NCBI GenBank assembly: GCA_002914845.1
Contig: JXTC01000156.1
Coordinates: 202,991-266,990, forward strand
DNA from: Trema orientale
Taxonomy: Eukaryota; Streptophyta; Magnoliopsida; Rosales; Cannabaceae
Direction of reading: 5' to 3'
Length of the DNA stretch: 64,000 bases
Shown: positions 1 through 9,636 of the stretch, one piece after another
Layout: each line of letters begins with the position of its first letter
Numbering within the stretch: position 1 is the stretch's first letter
Translations under genes and position numbers: made by a program
The notes under the pieces: generated by a model
Databases searched by the model: none
Seen by the model: the letters and a program-made list of their open reading frames with translations, nothing else
Told to the model about the DNA's origin: nothing

Positions 1-76
1 ATAACTTTCACTTTATTTTATGATAGTATTTAAGAATTGTATTCCTTTCCTTTAATTTAAGATAGTATCAATGAAG

Positions 77-222
77 GCATTATAGTATTTTATTTCCTTT
101 TATAATAGTATTAATAAATTTATGAATAAAATGTTGTGTGTATATGTGTGCATTATAGTATTTTATTTCGTTTTATAATAGTATTAATAAATTTATGAAT
201 AAAATGTGTGTGTATATATGTA
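77..222. repeat. 73-bp tandem duplication
   Basis: Two adjacent copies (from 77 and from 150) of an AT-rich unit beginning GCATTATAGTATTTTATTTC, differing at a few bases and ending in a TG/TA-rich run. No coding potential. Confidence 0.8.
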
Positions 223-924
223 TATATATAGGTTAGAGCGTATGTAAAGAATTTCATTGTTGTTTTTTTTTTTCGAGTAATAATTTTGTATCACTTAAAT
301 CTTTATTTTTAATTAAAATAATTAAATTTAGGAAAAATAGAACCCGTTTTCAAAAATTCTCAACCAAACACAAATCCTTGTTTTCAAATTCGAAAATTAT
401 TCGAAAACACTTGTACCAAACGAATTTTCAGATTTTCAAAATTTTGAGTACAACCCTAGTTTTTAGATAGTATCTTACTTTTTGAAAAATTTGTTTTCAA
501 ATGCTATATCAAACGAGCCCATAGTACTTAAATGTTACCAAAAAGAAGGGTTGAAGACCAATATGCCAAAATGGTAATAGGTTGCGGACTAATGATGCCA
601 TTAACCCTCTACATTTCATGGGTAAATTTACATTTCTTCAAAAAGGGTATAAAAAGGATATTTATGAAATAAAAATAAAAAATAGATATTTATAGAAATA
701 TGATTTTGAAAACGGGTATAAATGAACTTCCCATTTTACTTGAATATTTTTGGGCTTTTTAGGTGCAGGCCCAATAGGCAGCTTATCACTGAAAGGGCCG
801 CACCCATAATCTGTTGGGCATTCCTTCAATTGACTCCTCTACCTCCTGTGGCTCAAGACGATCTACAAGAAGAGAAAGAGACAGACGGTGAAACATGGAC
901 GGGAAAATGAGAAAAGAACAAGAA
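223..924. other. Upstream region of the HD2-like gene
   Basis: AT-rich non-coding DNA. At 330-520 there is text typical of a degraded MITE (an AACCCGTTTTC-like start and an ATCAAACGAGCCC end), but no clean target duplication. 750-924 is less AT-rich and would hold the promoter and 5' leader of the gene that starts at 925. No convincing TATA box was found. Confidence 0.4.
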
Positions 925-2524
925 ATGCATTGGGGTATAGTTAGATTTTTCTCGTCTTTTGGAGAATTTCTTTGCAGTGATTTTCTTGTGGTTTGAACGT
1001 TTTCTTTGGAACGGGAAATGGAAATGGAAATGGAAATGGAAAAAGAGAATTAGGGTTTCAATTAGTTGAAGCCAATTTAATAAATGTATTTGGCACTGCA
1101 TTTTTAGTTCCATTTATGGAGTATTAATTTTAAAGTGTTTTTTTTTGTAGGTCTCTCGCTTAACAATGGAGATCCTCATGAGGTGACCGTTGAGCATGGA
1201 ACGGTCTTGCATCTTTCAGAGGTAAGAGGTAATTAGTAATTAGGGATTTGTTTAGTACTTGTTTGGATTCACTTTGTAGGTTTTTGTTTAAATAAATTGA
1301 AAATATAAGTAAACTTTTTGTTTTTATTTTTAATTTTTAAAAACAAGAAATATATTTGATAAGTTTTATTTCACTATTTGTTTCTAAAAATAAAAAGTGC
1401 AAACAACGATTGAGAAAGTCATGTAAGTTTGTATTTGTGTGTGTTGTATATATAAATATTTGTATATTCTTTTATTTTTAAAATAAAAGTAATATTTTAC
1501 CATTTGTTTTTGAAATTTTTTGTAATAATTTTTAAAAATAAAATATAAAAATAAGGTTATCAAACAAGTTTCCAAAAAAAATTCCATTTTTCTGTTTGAA
1601 AAAAAAAAATCCAAACAAGCCCTTAATTTTTGGCTGAACTTAATTTTATTCTCTTTTACCTCATTAGTGGTATGGAATTAAAATTGTTCAATGCAGGCTT
1701 GCTTGCTTGAGAAAGACAAGAAACGTAAATCTGTTTTAGTCTTTGCAAAATTTGATGACCAGAAATTGCTTATCTGCACACTTTCGCGAACATGTCCTCG
1801 CATGTCGTTTGATCTTTCGTTTGAGTCGGACTTTGAGTTATCTTTGGACTGTAATGATGCGACTGTCCACTTCACGGGATATATGCATAAACTTCCCAGA
1901 GAATATCCTTTTTACTTAATTTTTTTTCCTTTGAAGTTTATTTGTTCGTTTCATGCTATAAATTGTCTATCCCAGTTTTCTCCTTGACTACATATATCTT
2001 GTGATCATCACATCTTATTGGATGAGTGGTGAGTAACTGCATCCTGCCCCAATATAATGATTTTTTTTAGTTTTTAAAAAATTATGTTGGATGTAATATG
2101 TCTATAGTTATCTATCTATATATGATAAGAGTGAATAAACAGGTAAGCAGACCGCACTTCAATATTTTTTTTTCTTTGAATTTGAATGAAGTAAAGATAA
2201 TAAAGATAATTTTTTTTTTTTTTTATCTTTTGTCCTTTAATATAATTTTAATTAGGCAAATTAATAGCTATGATAAGAAAACGAACGAATTTGCGATATA
2301 TATATATATATATATAAACAAATGAATATGTGAACATCAGCCTCCCATTCTTTGAGCCCCTTCTCTCTCACTCTCCTCTCTGCCCTTTCTGATGATTGCA
2401 TTCTGAAATTTTAAATTTTGCAGCAACTTATAGCAGATTTTTTCTTACAATAACTGTCAAATTTAAATTTGTAGGAAACAGTGTTAAATCTGGTCAGAGG
2501 GGAACTTATGAAGATGATGATCAG
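925..2524 (+). CDS. HD2-type histone deacetylase-like gene, exons 1-4 (5' part)
   Basis: Exons read as 925-934, 1151-1221, 1697-1902 and 2449-2524, keeping one frame. The protein starts MHWG, then a nucleoplasmin-like HD2 domain: GTVLHLSEACL, KFDDQKLLICTLS, MSFDLSFESDFELS, ATVHFTGY, followed by an acidic piece ending YEDDDQ. HD2 proteins (HDT1-4) are plant-specific nucleolar chromatin regulators that start MEFWG, with a 10-nt first coding exon as seen here. Introns 1 and 2 are GT-AG; intron 3 has an exact ATATCCTTT donor and fits an AT-AC (U12-type) intron. The next exon is at 19883, beyond a 17-kb retrotransposon nest in intron 4. The altered start pentapeptide (MEFWG to MHWG) and the incomplete 3' end suggest a decaying or divergent copy. 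FKBP43/53 proteins share the fold but lack the exon-5 KKAKL segment, so HD2 is preferred. Confidence 0.75.
1255..1622. mobile_element. Tourist/PIF-Harbinger-type MITE in HD2 intron 2
   Basis: 368-bp element with inverted ends GTACTTGTTTGGATT and AATCCAAACAAGCCC, flanked on both sides by TTA (1252-1254, 1623-1625), the usual 3-bp target duplication of this superfamily. The interior is A/T-rich and has no real ORF. Confidence 0.7.
1903..2448 (+). other. Putative U12-type AT-AC intron (HD2 intron 3)
   Basis: The donor ATATCCTTT at 1903-1911 matches the minor-spliceosome AT-AC consensus at all nine positions. No GT donor nearby keeps the frame. AC acceptors at 2447-2448 or 2453-2454 both restore the frame into the acidic exon. 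The branch site is weak (TTTCTTAC lies close to the acceptor), so the 3' end is uncertain. Confidence 0.5.
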
Positions 2525-2568
2525 GTATTCTCTTCTTTAGAGAAGATACTCGATTTTCTTTCCTTTTC

Positions 2569-2821
2569 TGTTAACAAAGACTATTCAGGGAGAAAAACAA
2601 GAATGTGATTTTATTGATTGATCTAAAATGTTTACAATAAATAGAAGACTTAGTCTTTCTGTTAATTGTAAACGTTTACAAGTCTTCTATTTATAGAAGC
2701 ATTAGTTAATTGTAAATGTTTACAAGTCTTCTATTTATAGAAGCATTAGTCTATTCTGTGAATTGTTAGTTACTGGACTAACTTTGCTAACAGAACACTA
2801 ACTAACTTCTTATTCCTAACA
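2569..2821 (-). repeat. 3' LTR of copia A
   Basis: 253 bp, TG...CA ends, matching 19421-19602. It carries an internal duplication of about 55 bp (CAAGTCTTCTATTTATAGAAGC occurs twice, within 2670-2745) that the other LTR lacks, which explains the length difference. Confidence 0.75.
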
Positions 2822-3521
2822 TGCCTCCACAAACTCAGGTGGGAACTTTCTCCACCTTGAGTTTGTCCCTGAAACTACTGAATTGAGTGCTTAATACAAG
2901 CTTGGTAAAAGTATGAGCTACTTGGTCAATTGATGGAACATGTTTTACTGTAATTTTCTTTTGTGAAACATTTTCCCTTAAAAACTACAAGTCTAAATCT
3001 GTGTTTGCTTCTGGCGTGAAGAACTGGATTAGCCAATAGCATCATTGTACTAAGATTATCACACCAGATTGTTGGAATATCAGTCAGCTTCACTTGAATT
3101 TCACCTAGTAGTGATTGCATCCAAGTTATTTTAGCTACTAGATTGGCAAGGCTCCTGTATTCTGCTGCTGTGCTGCTCCTTGAAACTATATGCTGCTTCT
3201 TTGAATTCCAACTTACGAGATTTTTACTAAGATACAAACGGTAGCCAGAGGTTGACCTTCTGTCATCAGGATCAGTCGCCCAATCTGCATCTCAGAATCC
3301 CACCAACTTCAATAAGCTGATCTTCTTAGAACCAAGCCATGGTCCAAAGTAATGCTTAAATATCTCAGGATTCTTTTAACTACCTTCCAGTGTCTTCTTG
3401 GATGTTGCATAAAATGACAAACTTTATTAATACTGTAAACTAGCTTTGGCCTAGTTATAGGCTTATAGCCACATACTGTAGCATGCTAACAACACTTTTA
3501 TAGAGTTGCAGATCATCAAAA
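2822..3521 (-). pseudogene. Copia A RT end and RNase H fragment
   Basis: The frame at 2926-3237 gives a copia RNase H with LVSWNSKKQHIVSRSS, AAEYRSLANLV and WCDNLSTMMLLANPV. The C-terminal part after HARSKH is shifted. Upstream on the minus strand (3240-3521) lies degraded RT C-terminal sequence that continues at 8807 across the gypsy insertion. No continuous frame remains. Confidence 0.75.
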
Positions 3522-3526
3522 GCTTC

Positions 3527-3867
3527 TGATAGAAAATAGCTCTCTCAGGTATGAAATTAGACAAATCGGTAAGGAAATGGAATCTTTTTATTGATTAGAA
3601 ACTAATTTCCAGGAATTCGAGAACCTGGCTTTCTCCCCTCGAGCACAGCTCTACTTCATCTTGCCTGCCTTTACCCCTCCTCTCTCGCTTAAGCTATATA
3701 GAAACTAACATAACAAACTCTACAGTCCCTGACGTCACCCCAAATCCCTCCTTCTAGACAATTCCCTGTAACAACCTAACTGAAATGCCTTCTAGAAGCC
3801 ACCTCACTCGGCCACCTCACTTCTTTTCTTCCTTCGGGCGTATGTAAATCGCATGGGAGGTTTATCA
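3527..3867 (-). repeat. 3' LTR of the gypsy element
   Basis: 341 bp, equal in length to 8461-8801 and differing at about three bases. The gag-pol frame ends inside it (terminal TGA at 3804-3806). A purine-rich tract (GGGCGGGAAG on the minus strand) lies just outside it, at the end of the internal region. Confidence 0.93.
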
Positions 3868-5357
3868 ATACTTCCCGCCCAAGATTTCACCTTGTCCTCA
3901 AGGTGGAAGGAGGGAAATTGCTGCTGAATGCTTTCAAACTCTTCCCAGGTAGCCTCAGAGGTCGGTAAGCCCTTCCAGTGAATGAGAACTTGGGGTCGGG
4001 CGCTAGTACTGGTTGTGACAAAACGAAGGCCGATCAACTGATCGGGTTCCACGTTCCAAAACATATCCCCCGACAGCAGAGGAGGTAATGGTTGAGCTAT
4101 TGTGGATGGACCGATTGCCGGGCGAAGCAAGGAACCATGAAAGACAGGATGCAAGGAACAAGTTGTAGGCAGGTCCAATCGATAAGCAACGGCTCCAACC
4201 CTTTCGAGTATTTTGTAAGGACCAAAATACTTGGGAGCAAGTTTCTCATTACGTTTCCGAGCCAATGATAAGTGACGGTATGGCCTCAGCTTCAAGTATA
4301 CTTGATCTCCCACTGCTAACCGCAACTCGCGGCGGTGTTTGTTGGCTGTCCGTATCATGCGCTGTTGTGCTCGCTGCAAGTGAAGTTTTAGCTCGTCAAG
4401 GATGTCATCGCGATCCAAAAGCTGTTGTTCCACTAAAGCATTAGAGGTGCTACCGATTTCAAACCGAAGTAATGGTGGGGGGTCACGTCCGTAAACTGCC
4501 TTGAATGGAGTGGTTTTTATAGAAGTATGATAGCTGGTGTTGTACCAGTATTTGCACCAAGGAATCCACTGCACCCATTTGCGGGGTTTGTCCCCAGCAA
4601 AACAACGAAGATACGTTTCCAAGGTACGGTTAACCACTTCTGTCTGACCATCCGTTTGAGGGTGGTAGGCCGTACTTCTGCGGAGGGATGTGCCATGTAG
4701 ACGAAATAACTCAGTCCAGAAAGAGCTGAGAAACACCTTATCTCTATCAGAGACAATTGTGCGGGGAAACCCGTGAAGTCGCACCACATCCCGTAAGAAA
4801 GCAGCTGCAACTGTTGTAGCTGTGAATGGATGGCGTAGGGGAATGAAGTGAGCATACTTTGTCAATCTATCTACCATGACCAACAGTGTGTCAAACCCTT
4901 CCGAACGTGGTAATCCTTCCACAAAATCCATGGATATATCCTCCCATATCCTTTCGGGAATAGGTAGGGGTTGTAGAAGACCAGCTGGAGACGTGGTAAG
5001 ATATTTTTGCTGCTGACACACAGAACATTTCGCAACATGTTGCTGAACTTGTGGCCGCATTCCCACCCAAAACCAATCAGCTGATATGCGTTGGAGAGTT
5101 TTAAGGACACCGGAATGCCCTCCGACTACACCATTATGATACTCATGCAGTAATGTCGGAATTAAAGGCGAGTTGGCGGCTAGTACCCGACGGCCCTTGT
5201 GGAAAAGGTGTCCTTCGTGCAACGAATACCCTGAATGGCTCTCCGGATCTCGCTCCAAGTCCGTGTAAATTGGAGCCAAAAAGGGGTCAGCCAGCACTTG
5301 GGAGCGAATTGCTCCGAAGTCACATAGTTGAGGGGCAACAAGACCGGCCAGAGTGGG
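3804..5357 (-). pseudogene. Gypsy integrase with chromodomain
   Basis: The HHCC zinc motif is visible (H...H in EYHNGVVGGHSG, then CSVCQQQK). The D,D-E core follows: MDFVEGLP, TIVSDRDKVF and TAYHPQTDGQTEVVNRTLE. Then come a GPY/F-type region (APKYFGPYKILERVG) and a chromodomain (LIHWKGLPTSEATWEEF). The last ~21 residues are read from the 3' LTR. It shares one frame with RT, gag and protease, but an amber codon (5358-5360) separates it from RNase H. The domain itself looks undamaged. Confidence 0.9.
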
Positions 5358-6560
5358 CTAGGGGGAAATTCTGGACAAGGCATCAGCAGCTCTATTTTCC
5401 ATTCCCGCCTTATATTGAATCTCGAAGTCGTACCCCATAAGCTTGGTGAGCCATTTTTGGTGTTCGGTTGCTACCAGCCGCTGCTCCAGCAAGTAGCGTA
5501 AGCTGCGCTGATCAGTCCTTACTATGAAATGTCGTCCGAGTAAATAGGGCCTCCATTTCTGAATGGCGAGAACAATAGCCATTAGCTCACGTTGATAAAC
5601 AGATTTACGGCGATGATGGGGTGATAAACTTTGACTAAAGTAAGCAATGGGCCGCCGAGCTTGCATCAGTACGGCGCCGATGCCAAAACCGGATGCATCA
5701 GTCTCCACCTCGAACGGTTGGCTGAAATTGGGTAATGCTAACACCGGAAGAGAGCTCATAGCTGTCTTGAGGTGATCAAATGCTTGTTGGGCCACTGGGG
5801 ACCAACCGAAGTTATCCTTCTTGAGCTGATCCGTCAAAGGTCGAGCGATATCTCCATAGCCCTTTACGAAGCGCCGATAGTAGCCGGTAAGGCCCAAGAA
5901 TCCCCGCAATTCGCGTAAGTTTTGTGGAACCGGCCATTGGAGCATAGCCGACACCTTCAGTGGGTCGGCCGAAACACCATCTCCGGAGACAATGTGACCC
6001 AGATACTCCACTCTTTGTTGTGCAAATGAGCATTTCTTGCGGTTGACAACCAGGTGGTGCACAGAGAGGAGCTGCAAAACTGTGTGGAGGTGGTGCAAAT
6101 GCTCTTCGAGTGTCTTGCTATAGACCAGGATATCGTCAAAGAAAACCAGTATAAACTTACGTAAGTGCGGTTTGAAGACGTCGTTCATAAGCGCCTGGAA
6201 TGTGGCTGGCGCATTGGTGAGACCGAAGGGCATGACGAGGAATTCGTAATGGCCCTCATGTGTTCGAAAAGCTGTCTTAGGCACATCCTGTGGATGAACC
6301 CGTATCTGGTGATAACCAGAGCGTAAATCTATTTTAGAGAAGCAGTGAGCTCCGTGCAATTCATCCAATAGCTCCTCGATCACTGGGATGGGGAACTTAT
6401 CCGGTATCGTCTCTCGATTAAGCGCACGATAGTCGACACAGAAGCGCCAGCTCCCATCTTTCTTCTTGACGAGCAGAACAGGGCTGGAAAATGGACTCGT
6501 GCTGGGTTGTATGATCCCAGCAGCTAACATTTCTCCAACCAAACGCTCAATCTCATTTTT
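5358..6560 (-). pseudogene. Gypsy reverse transcriptase and RNase H
   Basis: RT motifs in order: [38 protein letters not shown], the catalytic FFDDILVYS (YxDD-type box) and VEYLGHIVS. RNase H follows with [24 protein letters not shown] and [10 protein letters not shown], ending DALSRISP. Amber codons bound it at 6561-6563 (before KNEIERL) and 5358-5360, with no frameshift between, so the enzyme domains are complete but cut off from gag by stops. Confidence 0.9.
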
Positions 6561-7403
6561 CTAAATGTGGGGATAGCGATATGGGCGTACACTGATCGGG
6601 GCTACTCCGTCTCGGAGTGTAATGGTATGGTCTCGACTGCGAACAGGTGGCAGTCCCCGCGGTTCTTCGAACAACGCCCCAAACTGCTGGAGCACTCCTT
6701 CAACCGGTGCTGGATAAGAGGTGGGTGTCACGGATGGGGGCTCCCCTGGACTATATAACTCGAGTAACAAGGCTGAGCCCTCATGTCCCATGGTGCGCAT
6801 CATAGCCTTAAGCGAAACTTGGGACTTGGTGAGGCTTGGCTCCCCTTGCACAGTAACTGCTCGATCCCCCAACGTGAATTTCATGGTTAGCTTCTGCCAA
6901 TTGACCTGCATCGTGCCCAGAGATTCTAACCATTGCATTCCTAACACCACATCAGACCCTCCCAAATCCAAGGGCAAGAAATCGTCAACGACTTCCAACG
7001 TGGGTAAGGAGAGAGCAACGCCCTTGCAGATCCCCTTGCCGTGGACAGTCAAACCATTACCCATTGATACCCCGTAACCCGCCGGAGTATGCGTCACAGG
7101 TATACGAAGAAGCTGGACTAAATCTTGAGAAATAAAGTTGTGAGTTGCCCCACAATCGATTAACACTATTACCTCCTGGCCCTGGATTGTTCCTTTCAGA
7201 CGCATAGTGTGTGGGTCGGATAACCCCACCACTGAATTGATCGAGAGTTCAGCCGCTACTCCCAAAGGAATGCCTTCCCCCTGGAAATCCTCATCCGCTG
7301 GTGCTAGGGAATCATCGTCGTCCTCAAGATCCTGCACCATTAAAACGTGTAGCTGTCTCTGTTTGCATCGATGGCCGACGGAATACTTTTCATCACACCG
7401 GTA
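6561..7403 (-). pseudogene. Gypsy protease region
   Basis: Begins right after an amber codon (7404-7406) that sits where the first cysteine of the gag zinc knuckle is expected. The remaining knuckle reads YRCDEKYSVGHRCK. The aspartic protease is seen as VIVLIDCGATHNFI; most relatives have DSGATHNFI, so Ser to Cys beside the catalytic Asp is unusual and may reduce activity. It ends at an amber codon (6561-6563) after YRYPHI. Confidence 0.85.
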
Positions 7404-8432
7404 CTAAAGCCCCTTTTCCCGTCGAGTTTGAATTTCTGACTCTGTCAGACGGCGGAATGGTTGCAGGGATTTCGGAAACCCCGCGGGTGGTGAAGGGGCC
7501 GGGCATTTAGTGTACTCCGGAGATGGGTCTGGGGAAGGGACACTCAGCTGTTTGCTCGCTGCGGAAGAAAATGATGGGGTCGTCTGTGTGAGTTTACTGG
7601 GTAATTGAGGCTGGGTTGGGCTGCGGCCCGATTTCAAGAGCTGCTGCTTCTTTTCCACAAGATGGGCCGCCCTAATTATATTATCCAGGCCCACCGGGCC
7701 CATAACCAGAACCTCTGCTAAGATCTCGAGCTTCAATCCGTTGAGAAAAATGCTTTCGAAGACTTCGTCCAAAACATTAACCTGCGAGGCTGCCAAGAGC
7801 TCAAAGTGCACGAGATACTGCTTCACGGTAGACTCTTGTTTAATGGCGAGAAATTGCTGGCAGGACGAGAGGTCCACATCGAAACGGAAGCGGGCAAGGA
7901 GCAACGATTGGAATTCGGTCCAGCTCCGGATGGGCCGACGGCAGTGCTCCCATTGATACCACGAAAGTGCCGGTCCCTCCATGCAAATTGCGATGGCCTC
8001 CAGTCGGTCGGCGTCAGACATCCCATTAAGAGAGAAGTACCGATTTGCTCGGAGTAGCCACCCATCTGGGTTTTCTCCATTGAATATCGGTAGCTCCAAT
8101 CGGCGAAGCCGAAATTCCGCGTTGCTACCCAAATGGAGGGATGGGTGACCAGTCAACCCGGACAACGCAGTTGCAGAGAGCGGCGAGCAAGCCGAAAGTC
8201 CTGCTGATGATGTCGACGGTGGCATCGATGGAGATGGTGTTGACGCGGAACCGAGCGGAAAGCACTGGTTTAGCCGCTCAGTAAGGCAGGCAAGATGTTG
8301 TTCCAAGGACGACAGTTTCTGAACATCTGCGCATAAGGAATCGAATTCCTGCCGGCCGACGCCACGATCCACCGGCTGATCCTCCCCGGAGTCGTGACGA
8401 CCATCAACCTTACTACGGGTCGTCACCGTCAT
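7404..8432 (-). pseudogene. Gypsy gag
   Basis: The start chosen is ATG at 8432-8430 (MTVTTRSKVDG), 14 bp past the primer site; an upstream in-frame ATG lies inside the LTR. A typical retrotransposon gag core follows (LELPIFNGENPDGWL, ISWTEF-like SWTEFQSLLLARF, KQYLVHFELL). It ends at an amber codon after TRREKGL, exactly at the zinc knuckle. About 342 residues. Confidence 0.88.
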
Positions 8433-8445
8433 GGCGGAGAAGGAG

Positions 8446-8457
8446 GCTCTGATACCA
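8446..8457 (-). other. Primer-binding site of the gypsy element
   Basis: On the minus strand TGGTATCAGAGC, the complement of the 3' end of plant initiator tRNA-Met, 3 nt inside the 5' LTR boundary. Confidence 0.9.
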
Positions 8458-8460
8458 AAA

Positions 8461-8801
8461 TGATAGAAAATAGCTCTCTCAGGTATGAAATTAGACAAAT
8501 CGGTAAGAAAATGGAATCTTTTTATTGATTAGAAACTAATTTCTAGGAATTCGAGAACCTGGCTTTCTCCCCTCGAGCACAGCTCTACTTCATCTTGCCT
8601 GCCTTTACCCCCCCTCTCTCGCTTAAGCTATATAGAAACTAACATAACAAACTCTACAGTCCCTGACGTCACCCCAAATCCCTCCTTCTAGACAATTCCC
8701 TGTAACAACCTAACTGAAATGCCTTCTAGAAGCCACCTCACTCGGCCACCTCACTTCTTTTCTTCCTTCGGGCGTATGTAAATCGCATGGGAGGTTTATC
8801 A
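8461..8801 (-). repeat. 5' LTR of the gypsy element
   Basis: 341 bp; carries the element promoter on the minus strand (a TATATAG-like box near 8630). Its outer edge abuts copia RT sequence, giving a meaningless 61-aa chimeric frame at 8738-8923. Confidence 0.93.
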
Positions 8802-8806
8802 GCTTC

Positions 8807-9636
8807 TCCTTCATTAGTTGAAAGCTTAAGACCACTCTCCATAGGAATATTTGAACCATTTATCCCTTGCATGTTAGCTTTAGCAAGCAAATCAACAACA
8901 TGCATTTTCTGCGATAAATGCATACCATCTGATGTGTGCTTTACTTAGATTCCAAGACAATAGTTGACTATTCCTAGATCCTTGAGAGCAAATTTTGTAT
9001 TCAAGTTATGAATTAATTGAGTAATAGCTTCCTGACTACTTCCAGTAATGAGTATTATCATCCACGTAGATTAGAATCAAACTAACATGTAAGATTGATA
9101 AGATCTTGATGACTTGAATCCAAAATTAACAAGAGCTGAATGAGGTTTCTCAAACCAGGCCGTTGGAGCCTATTTGAGACCATAGAGAGCCTTTTGTAAT
9201 TTACATACTAGATGAGATGTTTTACTGTCTATGAATCCCAATAGTTGCTCCATATAGACTTCTTGTAAGTCTCCATTTAAGAAGGCATTGTTCAGATCGA
9301 GTTGTATAACTTCCCAATTACGAGCTAAAGCAATTGTTAAGACAGTCCTGATTGTAGTTGCTTGACAACTAGACTGAATGTCTTATTAAAATCGAAACCA
9401 GCAACTTGATGGAAGCTTTTAGCAACTAATCTAGCCTTGTATCTATTTATTGTCCCATCTGGATTTTCCTTGACCTCGAATACCCGCTTGCAGTCTATGG
9501 ACTTTCTTCCTTTAGGTAGTTCTTATAAGGACCAAGTGTTATTTCTTAAAAGAGCTAAATACTCATCTGTCATAGCTTGCTTCCAATGTTCATTTTGTAA
9601 AGCCACTTCAACTTTCACAAGTTTAGCAGCAACAAG
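8807..9636 (-). pseudogene. Copia A reverse transcriptase remnant
   Basis: Minus-strand fragments of a copia RT are recognisable in several frames (for example HLSQKMHVVDLLAKANMQG at 8850-8925, and text matching the ALYGLKQ/YVDDI region at 9050-9250). Many frameshifts and stops. The piece is continuous with 3240-3521 once the gypsy element is removed. Confidence 0.65.

Larger units (their letters stand above)
3527..8801 (-). mobile_element. Young Ty3/gypsy chromovirus (Reina-like)
   Basis: 5275-bp minus-strand element with two 341-bp LTRs (3527-3867, 8461-8801), TGATAAACCTCCC...CTATCA ends and a perfect GCTTC target duplication (3522-3526, 8802-8806). The primer site beside the 5' LTR matches initiator tRNA-Met. 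The gag-pol order is gag, protease, RT, RNase H, integrase, chromodomain. The C-terminal chromodomain places it in the chromoviruses; short LTRs and about 5 kb length fit the Reina clade (inference). I count three differences between the LTRs, so it inserted recently and after copia A. Confidence 0.93.

Noticed and set aside
5153-5440. Plus-strand frames over the gypsy element (5153, 6567, 6721, 7207, 7741, 7806)
   Set aside because: They lie antisense to clear gag-pol domains and encode nothing recognisable.
8738-8923. 61-aa minus-strand frame
   Set aside because: A chimera of copia RT and gypsy LTR created by the insertion.
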